Positions 13,446 through 24,925 of a stretch of 64,000 bases of DNA are shown here, in pieces. Position numbers and translations under genes: made by a program. Under the pieces are notes generated by a model. It did no database searches, was not told the DNA's origin, and worked only from the letters and a program-made list of their open reading frames with translations. The stretch covers positions 18,308,570 to 18,372,569 of the forward strand of contig NC_090707.1 of NCBI RefSeq assembly GCF_040954835.1, in the 5' to 3' direction. This stretch comes from Lepisosteus oculatus (lineage: Eukaryota; Chordata; Actinopteri; Semionotiformes; Lepisosteidae). The stretch's first letter is position 1. Each line of letters begins with the position of its first letter.

Positions 13446-15335
13446 CTAGAGTTGAGTTGGAAGAACAATTTACTGTATATTAATACTCAAATCTACTACT
13501 GTTTGCACTTTCAATGTCCAAATAAAGAGAGTTGAACAGTTAAATTAGATTTTTTCATGCTTTTTAATAAGCCACATTTTGAATTGGATTCCAAAGCCTT
13601 GTACAGTGTCAATAGCTAATACCAACAAAATATAAAGTACACAGTACAGCAAGACATCACTCTTTCCCTGTTTCCCATTCTTGAAAAAAACCCAACATGA
13701 TATGAGAAAATGTCTAGATAGAGTCAAATGCTAAACCTAACCCTCGGTCAGGGTTAAAAACCTATTTTTATATGCCTGTTAAATGTCTAAACAATTAATT
13801 TCAATATAGACTGATATTGCTACTCAATGGCATTTTCACCTGTGAAGTCATTGTTTATTTAACTTGTTAATTTCCATTTTGCACAATTTTGGAATCCTGT
13901 TATTGTCACGATTGCTACTCCTCCTCTTAAGGGCCCTCCAGCCCTTCCTTGTTCTGCCCCATTACCTGCACCTGTTTCTGATTTCCGTTCCCCCTTAAAA
14001 GCCAGACACAGACGTCACCCATGGTTCCTCATTGACTCACGTTTCGTGAGAACCCAGGGTCCTGCTGCGTCTGGCTCCATTATGGTTTTAACCCTTCTTT
14101 CCCGATTCCCCCCAGCCCGGCTTCTGGTTTTTAATTCCTTCGGATGGATCGTCGGGCATTGGACTACTCTTCTGTTTTGGATTCCCCGTTTTGGATTTCG
14201 TCTTTGATTGTTCGCCCCAGACTCATTTCCCCCGGACACCTGCTCACCTTGGACACGATCCTCTGTCTCCATACCCTTCTCCTGCAGGATATTCTCCCTA
14301 CTGTGTCCTCACCAACCGGATCGTGTCATCTGCATAGGGCATGGAAAGAACTGTTCATGACAGTTATATTTGTTGTTCATATGCGGCAATGAAAGTGGAA
14401 CTGTCTTAATCCTGTGCCAGGGTTAAGCAGTTAGATTAGGTTTTCTTCATACTTTTTAATCAACCATACTTTGAATTCTTTTTCAAAGCTCTATATTGTG
14501 TCAATAGCTATATAATATAAATTAAATGATACAGCAAGATATTGCTATTTCATTTGTAAAAAATACTGCCACAACATGAAAAAATGTCAAGGTACAGTGA
14601 AATGCTTATCTTAACCCTTGCTTATAGTTAAATCCCTTCTTAAATATAACCATTTACTGCATAAATAATTCGTTTTAATTATTTTAATTATTATTTAATT
14701 TTAATATTTAAAATTGGACAAAAATGACACAATTGTTGTGTTCATTCTCAATTGCATTCTCTTCTATCAAGTCACTTTTTCATTTCATGTGTTTGTGTCC
14801 ATTTTGGTCAATTTTGGAAATCATATTTTCATTCTGAACTGCTGTAGGTCTAGTGTGAGAATAACCTTGTACAGTATAATATACATCAGTTCTCCTACTG
14901 GTTGCCCTTTCAATGACTAAATTAAGAGAGTTCGGCAGTTACTGTAGATTAGGTTTGCTTCATGCATTTTAATGAACCACACTTTGAATTATATTACAAA
15001 GCTCTATAAAATATCATTAATACTGCCAAAACAATACTAAACGAAGCAAAAAATCCCTCTTTCTGTGTTTCTCATTCTTAAAAAAAACATGAACATGAAA
15101 AAATGTCTAGGTACAGTAAAATGCTAAGTGTAACTTAAGTTCATAGATAAAACTCTGTTAACTCATCCATTTCAAAAGTGTCAAGAATATTCTTCAATTG
15201 TTTGCTTCTTTAAAGTTGTTTTCACCGTCAAAATAAGCTTGGAATTCTTGTTTTATATTTTTTAATAAGCAGCAGTGAAAATAAAACTATCTTAGACCCC
15301 AGCTAAGGTAAGGGTTAGAAAATTTTTTATATTGT
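13440..15335. repeat. Degenerate tandem array, monomers about 420-510 bp, split by a solo LTR
   Basis: Diverged copies are recognised by anchors: CATGCTTTTTAATAAGCCAC (13556), CATACTTTTTAATCAACCAT (14451) and CATGCATTTTAATGAACCAC (14962), each followed by a block with CAAAGC, an AT-rich stretch, ACATGA and AAAATGTC. Downstream, CACAATTTTGGAATCC (copy 1) matches TCAATTTTGGAAATCA (copy 2). Starts of copies 1 and 3 resemble each other (GCACTTTCAATG, GCCCTTTCAATG), as do those of 2 and 4 (GAAAGTGGAACTGTCTTA, GAAAATAAAACTATCTTA), suggesting a dimeric unit of about 0.9 kb. Family B LTR 13904-14362 is inserted in copy 1. Confidence 0.7.
13904..14362 (+). mobile_element. Solo LTR, family B, copy 1 (459 bp)
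   Basis: TGTCACGATTGCTACTCC to GTTCATGACA, duplication GTTAT (13899-13903 and 14363-14367). Contains TTAAAAGCCAGAC (TATA-like) and GGATCGTGTCATCTGCATAG near its end, shared with 39985-40450. Inserted into the degenerate tandem array at 13.4-15.3 kb. Confidence 0.88.
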
Positions 15336-16840
15336 ACATGTGGAAGTGCAATTCTGCTGTGTTAGTGGATATAGAGAGAAACAATGCTCAAAATCCGGCA
15401 TTTATAGTACCCCAGTTTTGAACACGTTAGTGAGCACACAGTCATGTGTAGTGAATGGAGATCAGGCTTACCTTCTTAAATGGGTGATAAGTGGCCATAC
15501 TGTGTGTTTGGTCCACCTGTTCAGCCTCAGGTGAGAGCAGCTTTAGACAGGTTTGACAGACTTGCTACTTTTGTAAGTCTGTAAAATATTTGTGTTGCTG
15601 TGATAAACATTACATTATTATTTGTGGCTTTTTAATTATTTTGGTACCTAAATGTATCAGGAACAAAATTGTCTTTGCATGTGATGTCTCCAAGTATATT
15701 CTTACAATAGGAGTGTAATTGTTAACTTTTGTAATTCCTCTGCAAGGGAAACTATTTTACAACTATTTTACAACTCAACATTTTAGCCAGTTTATTTAAT
15801 TAATTTACTCCCCAGCTTGTAACACATATTTGTTTTTTCAAGTTGTATTTCTGAAAAGACTATGACTTACAGTATGAACTGGAGACCAGAAAATCAGTTT
15901 AGTGCATATGAGAGGTGAGCAGATGTTTAAATAAGGAGTACATGTAAAAAATAATTAAGTTATTTTGAATTTGCAGAAGTAAAATAATGAGCAAGATGTA
16001 TTGGAAAATAACTCAAGGACACTAAATTTTGCATTTGAATATCTCTTGCTTGCTGAATTTTTAGTCCCTTTCACATATCTTAATGTACTGTACATTATAT
16101 TTGCGGTTTTATAGTTTCCACCTCCTGCGTTATAGGATATTGCAATTGTTTTGACTTTCAAATTACTCAGACTACATCCGATGGAATATGATACATATGA
16201 AAAGGCTCAGATTACTTATCAAAAATAATAAAAATATGTATTTCCTGAGAAACATTTCTTTCTTTCTTAGTGCAATCTTAATATCTTCTAAAGTTAAAAG
16301 CTTTCCTTGAATTGAATAAATATTCTGTTTATCATATTTGAACATGAATGTGTTCAAGAGACCAGATAGTTTGAGTTACACTCCTGTTACAATACTAAAT
16401 ATGTATTCATGTATTTCTATTCCATTCATACAGTATGATATCATTGGAAGAGTAAAGAAACTAAATAACCAATGGGCTGTGTTGTTTATTAACTTGGATA
16501 ACTGTCCACACAGACCAAAAGTATTCTACTAATGAAAAGGGATGCTTGAATTCAAGCAAGTGAGCACTGGAGAGTTTCCATAATGCCCACTCAGTACTTG
16601 GGACATAAACCACTGTGACTAGTGTGGACAGCAGACCACTTAACCAATAAAGTTTTACCAGCAGAACACCACTGCTTGCTTGATATCTAGAACAATTATT
16701 CTATGAAATATCCAGCTTACCACGGACACCAAATCAGATCTAATGGAAGTGCTTTGAAGTCCAGTGCGAGCTATCTGAGGATACCTTTTGATTTCTTGTA
16801 TCAGAGGGGGTTGGATATCTAAAATACAAGAGGAGCTCGC

Positions 16841-17170
16841 TGTCACGGACATCCAAAGGGACTAACCGTGGGGAGCAGGAGAGCGGAAAAAGACCCATAT
16901 GCGTAGCGGCGAGACGGGAAAAAGGCCCGGGCTCATTAGTCCAAAGAGTTCAGGAATGCCATATAGAAACCTATGCCCTCAGGGAGCGGACGTGGGGCGC
17001 CCTGGTGCTAGGCGGGTCTCAGGACATCCGAACCTCAATGCTGAGCGAGGACAGAGTGCAAGACCCGGAAATATATAGCCCAAGGGAAAGAGAGGGACAG
17101 GAAGGACAGCAGACCGGAAACTAGGGACAGGACAGAGAAGGAGCGCCCTCTGGCTGCAGAGGGCGTGACA
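16841..17170 (-). mobile_element. Solo LTR, family A, copy 2 (330 bp)
   Basis: Termini TGTCACGGAC and GGGCGTGACA with duplication CTCGC (16836-16840 and 17171-17175). The interior matches copy 1 in reverse (CGGGTCTCAGGACATCCGAA, GAGCGCCCTCTGGCTGCAG). No internal retrotransposon sequence adjoins it. Confidence 0.88.
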
Positions 17171-17921
17171 CTCGCTTTATAACTCTTATGAAAGTGGTAT
17201 CAAGCACATCAGGCTGACACACAGCAGCATATGCCAAAAGAATGGGTCACAACTGAGTAAATGAAATTCTATACTTGATCCCAGGATGGATGGGAGTGAG
17301 TGGGAGTCTCTTTAGAGCAAAAGTGGGATGCACAATTTTTTATTTCATTGGAAGACAGGTCATAATTACAATTAACATGTTTATACCAGTATTTAGTACC
17401 ATTACCTCATACAGTACAATAGTGACCTAATTTTCTTGAAACGCATAGGAGTGAGACTGTAACTCACAGTAATGCATTAGTGGTAAGAGGTTCTGTAGCA
17501 CGAAGCTGTTGGTGATAACATTTAAATGACCAGCACAAAACTCTTATTTTTTGTACACCGCCCTTGTCACTCCCATACACATCTGCCGGACCTGACCTAA
17601 CTTTATACAGTAAGTAAACATTTGCACAGGCCTCTGGTGCAGCACACATATACTGTAAATGTGACATGCAGGACTCAGGAATGTGAACAATGCAAGTTGG
17701 ATTTTGTTTGGGAGAGAACTCTACACCTCAGAAGACTTAATGTTTTGATAGTTGCTGGACTTCAAACCCCAACTGGCCAGAGATTTGTGGATTCCATGTG
17801 AAAGTGCCTGGATAGTGCTGCCTATGTGGCCCAGGAGCATTAGACTCTGGCTAGGGAAAGGACTAAGTGATAAGGTACAGTATAACTTTATTGCTATAAG
17901 TTATACGTTTTACAGTATACA

Positions 17922-18316
17922 TGTTATGCCCCAACGAGCTCCAGCACTGCTGCATTAGCTCCATCAATTGCCAATGTGCATTCCGCACATGCTGGAGACT
18001 CAGTGGGGCCTTCCTCAATGAGATCAGGCCGGACCTATCAGGCCAATTAGGGAACCTCGCACAGTATTTAAGCCCTAAGGAATCATTCCTCAGGGCTCAG
18101 ACATTGAGTTGCTAACTCTGCTTGAGTTTCTCAAAAGTATCAGCCCTTAGCCCGATTCAGCTGTACAGCTACTGCTCAAGCTGTTTTCTCAGTTTCAGCT
18201 CTGTTGATCCTCTTCAGTACTGCTACCAAATAAATTACCTTGATCGCCACATATCTTGGCTCATCGACTAATTTTCACCGAGCCCGTCTCAACACCTTGT
18301 CGGACCCGGTGTAACA
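17922..18316 (+). mobile_element. Solo LTR, family C (395 bp)
   Basis: TGTTATGCCCCAACGAGC to CGGACCCGGTGTAACA with duplication ATACA (17917-17921 and 18317-18321). TATTTAAG near 18064 and AAATAAA at 18228 are plausible promoter and polyadenylation signals, which set the orientation. Confidence 0.87.
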
Positions 18317-19225
18317 ATACAGAGATAGAAATGTTTGGCATCTCCATATAACGCTACAAAAGAAAACCCTCAAAATAAAATAAATACACATTAGCAACAA
18401 ACAATAGTCCTAGTCATGCAGCAATACATACACGTATACACACATCTCTCTCGGCCCATTTACTACTATGACACATAATCCAATAGCTCCATACAGGAAA
18501 TAGTTGCTTAGCTGCTATTATGCCCTGAGCTCTAGAGACAGGGACCTTGTCCCTGGGGAGTGAGGCTGTGTGTGCTTCATCCACAAAAGATTGTCATGTA
18601 AAGCTGCAGTCCAAAATGGTTTACCATGATGTCAGTTAAGTCTCTGTCATGGTAGGTGATGGTCCACTGTGATAGCCTGTCAATACAAAATGGCAGATAG
18701 AACTTTGTTTTACTCTACTAGGAGTAGGGAACTTGAGCTCATTGGACCACTTAAAGCAGACAGACCTGTCCACTCCTGACCGCTGACACAGCATTCAGAG
18801 CCAAAGGACACATTTGTTGCTAACAAATTGGTTTTATCAGAATGCCTAGACTTGTTATGGGTTTTTAGAATCACTACCTTAAGTGCATTAAAGCAATGAA
18901 CAACAGCAAGTGACTGCCACATTAGTTTGAATTATTTGTGTTGTCATACTATTTGTATTAGTCCCTTGAGAATATCTGTGTATATCTGCATAGAGAATGA
19001 CAGCCTTCGATCTGGAGTTACACTCTTTCATAGTTATTGGAGCAGGACTACTCTAATGCTGTTTGGCAAGTTTGGAATGTTACCTCATCTACAGTATATG
19101 AACTATTGCAGGGTGAGGCTGCAAGGCTAGTAGCGTGAACACTTGTAAGTTTTTTAATATAATGCCAAATGTATTTAACTTCCATAACCACTTTTCACTT
19201 AAGGTTAATTAAGTGTTGACATATC

Positions 19226-19547
19226 TGTCACGGATGTCGGAAGGGACGAACCATGGAATGGCAGGAGAGCGTAAAGACCCTATGCGTAGCGGCGAGACAG
19301 GGATTAGCCCGGGTTCAGCTGTTCAGGAAGTGCCTATATAAACCTATGCCCTCAGGTAGCAGACGTGAGGAGACCTGGTGCTAGGCGGGTCTCAGGACAT
19401 CCGAACGTCAATGCTGAGCAAAGGCAAGACTGAAAGACCCGGAAATATTTAGTCCCAGAGAGAGAGAAACACTGGAAGGACAGCAGAGAACCGGAAATGA
19501 GAGACAGGACAGAGAAGGAGCACCCTCTGGCTGCAGAGGGCATGACT
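19226..19547 (-). mobile_element. Solo LTR, family A, copy 3 (322 bp)
   Basis: Starts TGTCACGGATG and ends GGGCATGACT (last base changed from A), with duplication ATATC (19221-19225 and 19548-19552). More diverged from copy 1 than copy 2 is. Confidence 0.85.
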
Positions 19548-19552
19548 ATATC

Positions 19553-21974
19553 AATATACTTTATTCCATGATAATAAACAAAATATACAATCCTGTTTTT
19601 CTGCTAGTAGTAATGACTTCTAGCATAGGAATAGTAATGCGTGTTTTGTATGCAGCTTATTTTAATCAAATAAAAATATTTTTGGGACCTGTTGTCTTCT
19701 GGGTTAAGTATTTTTACTCACTATGCCTCTGAGCTTTGTAACTGTTACTGAAACATCCTAATCAGACACGGTTTGATAATTTCTTGTAATAGTAGGTTCA
19801 TACTAGCAATTGCTTTGGAATTCAGGATTTCAAATAGAACAAATAGTACTTTTCAGTAAACATTCAAGAAAAGATGGTTAAAAAATGGGTAAAGAATGAC
19901 AGATTAACAAGGTGATGTAAAAATCTGTTTTACTACAGTATAATAAACTACATTTTTTGTACATTTAAAGTTTAACTGTTTAAAATGGAAGTCGTGTTAT
20001 TGTTTAAAAATGGTGAGGACACTGATTTTTCATATACAAGGCTACAGCAGTTGGATTATTTAAAAATGTAGTAATCTGAAGAATATGAAATTTTAAATTG
20101 ATGCACAAATTGCATCAAACGTATCTATATTTGGTATTTTTAATTCTCTATAAATTATTTTTATGTGTATTTAAGAATGTTGCAGCTTAGTTAGGATTAA
20201 TGCTGTAAATTAGTAACATATAAAAATGTCATTATGGTGTTAAGCTGTCTCTTCCAAGTGAACATTGTTGATTAACATTTTCAGCAAGAGAATAGTTCCA
20301 AAATAAGTGTTTTGAAATATTAATGATGTAACTAACACTTTAAACAGAGCAAGTCCAAACTGACACAAAGTTAATGAGTTAGTCATGAAAAAAAGCAGAT
20401 ACGTATAAAAGTGGGGGAATCCACACATGCAAAAGATGAAACTATGAAAACTGGTTTAGCTGTTATAATTGCTTTATAATTGTTAAAATAGTTTTGAATT
20501 TGTCTGCAATCATGGGATTGCTGTAAGAGCATGCATTCTAATGTGGAGTATTTTATCTGCATTTTGTTACTTTAAGATGACATGTAAGGGTGGTACAATT
20601 TGTCTATTAGTGATGTCCCTTATTTTTTAAGCAATACAGTATCGGATCTGAAAAACAGTTTTCTTTTAACGTAACTAAATTTTATATTTTTATACAAACA
20701 TCTGATTAATTCTCCTTGTACCCCCTCCTTGTACTTCAGAAAACGAACTTGGTCTGTGCCTATTTTGATGATGAAACTAAAAATAACTTTTACATCATGA
20801 TAGTTCCCCAATTTCTACACCATTGGTCTCGAGGGTTCATAGGCAGTGATTAGTGAATTAGAGAAAAAAAGGGGAAATCATTGGAAGGTGTAAATAATTT
20901 TGTAAAATATTGTATATGATACATTATATGTAACCTTGCTTTGTGTTCTGGCAACGGCCCTGTTTCCACTAGCACAAAACAATTCATTAATATTGTGTTC
21001 CCTGCAGTGAAATCTCATGAGATGCACTGCATCATTTCACTGGGATCTTAGTGAATAGCAAGCAATCAATAGATCTGGGTTGGGGTCAATTTTGAACTGA
21101 ACTGAAAACTGCTGATAAATACCAATTAATTTCTTGAACTGGAATTTATATTGAAAAGAAATAGCATTTAACCCCAAGAAATTCAATGTAACTGATCTTT
21201 TGAAAACACAAATGCCTCATTTATTTATTACATTACTTACAAACACTACTGATTATAATACCAAGGGTACAGTATTTTGTTTAATGCTGTAAACCATGAT
21301 TCAAACATGTGATTTTTAAAAATCAATGAGACTTTCATGTGGCCTGTTCATTTTTTGTTTTACTATTTTAATGTAGTCTATAATTATCCATTTCTAATTT
21401 TTAATACCAGAAGGTATTAATTACACAATCCTGATTGAGATGTAACATCCTTTACCTGAACCTGGCTTACAAAGAGATGTTAATAAGTGACTGTGGTTCA
21501 ACCAATGCAACCTCAAATGGCATCACTTCAAAAGGCATCTTCAGGAAAGAGTGCAAGGAGTGAAGGTTCATTATTCTGTCCTTAATGCTTGTTTGTCTTA
21601 TTAGGGTAAACCTAATAATAGTCTTCTATTAAATGACTTTCAAAATGACAAATATTGTCACATTTCTGTAAAATTCAAATATAAATACTTCACATAAAAC
21701 AATTATGTACCTCACCAGCCACTGAATTCAGGTGTTGTTTAATTAATGCTGTTTATTTCACAAAGTAATTTGCTGTTAAACATTGCTCTGGGTTAGGCTG
21801 TTGTTCTGTAAGAATTAACCTAAATGTAATTAATGCTGATTTAGTGTCCAAGATATGGTAAAATTAGGAATTTAGTTTATTTTTCAGAACAAAACCCCTG
21901 TGAGGTCCTGATGACCCTGAGGCTAGCAGGAGCAGAGCTAATACTGCCTTGGACCATTTTCAACCCATGAAATA
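19553..21974. other. No gene seen
   Basis: AT-rich unique sequence; 21560-21860 has dense ATTA/TAAT cores and might be regulatory. Confidence 0.45.
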
Positions 21975-22440
21975 TCACCATATCAGCCATATCACTCTGC
22001 AGTTCACAACTGACAACCCACTAAAGCTAAGCAGGTGTGAGCCTGGATGGGAGATCTTCTGGGAAAAACTAAGGTTGCTGCTGGAAGTGGTGTTATTGGG
22101 GCCAGCAGGGAGCTCTTACCCTGCAGTCTCTGTGGGTCCTAATGCCCCAGTTTAGTGACGGGGACACTATACTGTAAAATAGGCACCATCCTTTCGGATG
22201 AGGTGTAAAAATGAGGTCCTGACTCTCTGTGGTCATTAAAAATCCCAATGTGTTTCTTGCAAAGAGTAGGGGTCTTACCCCAGTGGCCAGCCCTGGACAA
22301 ATTTCCCATTGGTCTTTAACAATCATGGCCCCCTAATAATCCCCATCTATGAATTGGCTTCATCACTCTATTCTCCACCCCACTGATAGCTGGTGTGTGG
22401 TGAGCATACTGTGTGCATTATGGCTGCAACTTGGCACAAT
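21975..22440 (+). mobile_element. 5S rRNA-derived SINE (SINE3-like), 3' end missing
   Basis: The head resembles 5S rRNA: CTAAAGCTAAGCAGGTGTG, GCCTGGATGGGAGATCTTCT and GGGAAAAACTAAGG match its internal promoter (A box, intermediate element, C box). The body has GGTCCTGACTCTCTGTGG, CATTAAAAATCCCA, CAAATTTCCCATTGG and GATAGCTGGTGTGTGGTGAG, all shared with the copy at 29400-29942. It ends near ATTATGGCTGC without the common tail. Confidence 0.8.
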
Positions 22441-24689
22441 CTGCATGCAAACACCATGCCATACTTGTCTTATCTCTTCCTGCAAAGCAACTTTTTAGTG
22501 TGGCAGGAAAGATATTAATGCCAGAACGATATAATTTAAATGATAAAATATTTGAAAGATGTATGATGATTACATGCAAAAATGTTGAATTAATAATGCT
22601 GAATTAAAAGAAAACATATTTTTTTAAAAACCATAGGTTTTCTTTAAGGTTTTCAAAGTATTTTAGAGTCAAACAATGTTTATAGAAACTTTAGTGTGTA
22701 ATTTAACACAGTAGCACAGATCGTAACAAAGATACAAAAAAGCAATGTTTTCTTTTAACTTTGAGCTTAATATAGTGTTCAGAATGGTACATGTTAGAGT
22801 ATGAATGATATTACTCTTAGTATTATTTACAGTGATAAATGGCAGATGCTTTTGAGAGCTGTCTTCAGCACATCTGTCAAAATAAATGAGGCATTCATGT
22901 TTTAAGAATGAGTAGATTAGCATTTTACCTCTTGTAATTCTTTTTCAAGTTCAAATTCTTTATCCTGAAACTTTTTATTAATTAATATTGTCAGACTGCA
23001 TGTAAGAATATTTCTCTAAACATAATTAATAAATCATAGGATGATCAACCTAAGCAGACAGTTTCAGTTATGTTAAAAAAAATAATTGTTATCCAGGACA
23101 TTTTAACAATTTATTCCTTACAATTGAAAGAAGAGGTTCCCTAAAGTGATTCTACTTTGATTTGACTCTACTTAACAATGTTTTATGGATCTATTATAAA
23201 ATACAGTGCCACAAGAGGCCATTTCTGTGCTAGAAGTGACCTAGAGGCAAACAGTAAAACCCTAAGGCCTCTGTTATCATGATTGGCCAAACTCACAGAA
23301 AAACAGTCACAAATGACCTTTAACACATTGAGCAAGTGCGGAAATAAATCCAGGCAACCCTGAGTTTCTGCCTGATATTTTTATATTTGTTTGCTCAGCT
23401 GTCACACATTGAGTGTGTTTTAATAATGTAAAATAGGTACTTCACTCTTTTCAGGGGAATACAGCAGCTTTTTAAAAAAAAAAGAAGTACAGAGTTTATT
23501 TAGATTCATAACAGCAAAATGGAAGCAATGGCTAGAGGCACTTTCCCACTGAGAGACCTGAAAAGGCGTGGAAGATGGATTATTCTAGAAAATCAGTGAA
23601 AACTACATACAGAAAATCTACAGCAGGCTGTGGGGCTTTTATGGGGGTAGGGTGATATTGTCTCCAACAAAGAGGTTTAGATAAAGTCTGGAAACAAAGG
23701 AAAAGGATAGCATCTTTAAAAAGCTTTACATTACTGATAATTGCTACGATTCTGCAAATCCAGAGAGTTAGGAGAAGTTGAAAGTGGTGAAGGAAACATA
23801 CAGTAATTCAACCTTTATTTAATCTTTATATGCAAAAGAGATCAGTATTCACATAAATATGGTTACTGTGAAATGACTTCTCTGTATCTACTGTGAAGCA
23901 TAATTAGCTCCTTGGCATATGACTATGCAGTACAGTCAATTAACTGGAACACTTAGAGCTTTGTCCAGAACAATATATTTCACCTGAAGAAGCTGTTTTT
24001 CCTGTCTTTCCTTTTTTAATTGACCAGTGGTATTTCTCATATAGCTAAGGCTGTATTCTCTGTGTGTATGGGAAACACTACTGAATCTTACAAATACCAA
24101 GGATGAGTGCACATCTGATTGATTAGTTGGAGATACATTTCTGGCAGTCTCATGTTTTTTGGTCAGGTCTAAGATAACAAGTTCCCTGGAGCCTGTGCCA
24201 TTTGCCATTCAGGTGGTCAAGCAGGGAGATGATAATGTGATATTCACAGTGTAGGATAATACAGTTAGAAAATTTGTTTCTTGTAACAGCTTCTTCAATG
24301 GCAAAACCAAACCTAGTTCATGTAATACTTTTGTACTTCGTGTATGTTTACGATTTTTGTTCTTCAAAAAGGTTCGTCATGGCACCCATTTACAGTAACT
24401 GTTTGTTTTTTTTGGTATTGTAACAGAGTAACTGTTTCTATGAGCCGTTTGTGTTGGTCTTTGCTGCAGGTTTTTAGCCTGGAGACCTGACATCCCTTCA
24501 TTTAAAAATGATTTTTTACAGGGGCATCCAGTGAAGCAAAGCAGTTTATAGACCATGTCATGGTGGGAAGGTTTTCACCATTACAGGTACCTTATAACAG
24601 GGGGGCACGTGTGCAGGTCCTCCATGACACGATGCCAGGTTAGCGGAACCAGCCACATGTGGTGACAGTGGTGGGACAGCTCCCCTAGT
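22441..24689. other. No gene seen
   Basis: Unique-looking sequence. The part at 23140-23430 has higher complexity and no repeat signature, and could be a conserved non-coding element. The 90-residue minus-strand frame at 23936-24208 shows no known motif. Confidence 0.45.
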
Positions 24690-24770
24690 GGTTTTACAAA
24701 GTAATACAAGTAATAGGTTTATTCCATGCCGAAAAGAGAAGAAAGAAAACACAACCTTTTGACCGTGGAG
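24690..24770 (-). mobile_element. Penelope-like terminal fragment, antisense, core decayed
   Basis: Plus strand AAGTAATAGGTTTATTCCAT, then GCCGAAAAGAGAAGAAAG, is the reverse of the family end. The hammerhead-like core is degenerate here (GACCGTGGAGCCACTACCTG). Confidence 0.45.
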
Positions 24771-24789
24771 CCACTACCTGAAATATAAA

Positions 24790-24925
24790 AAAAAGGAACA
24801 TATAAAGGTTAATTCCACACAGAAATAGAAAGAAATGCAACGTTTCGGCTGTTGTGCCTTCTTCAGCAGACACCTGAAGAAAGCTCAACAGCTGAAACAT
24901 TTCTCCTCAATGGAATCAACCTTAA
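24790..24925. mobile_element. Two Penelope-like ends, head to head, each with a hammerhead-like core
   Basis: Minus-strand core 24842-24866 (CTGAAGA, stem AGGC/GCC-type, GAAAC) and plus-strand core 24874-24897 (CTGAAGA, stem AGCT-CAAC-AGCT, GAAAC) are separated by seven bases, making an imperfect palindrome. The left half continues to GGTTAATTCCACACAG, the family end. Confidence 0.5.

Noticed and set aside
21975..22095. Functional 5S rRNA gene
   Set aside because: Similarity covers the promoter part only, with many changes, and it continues into a SINE body.
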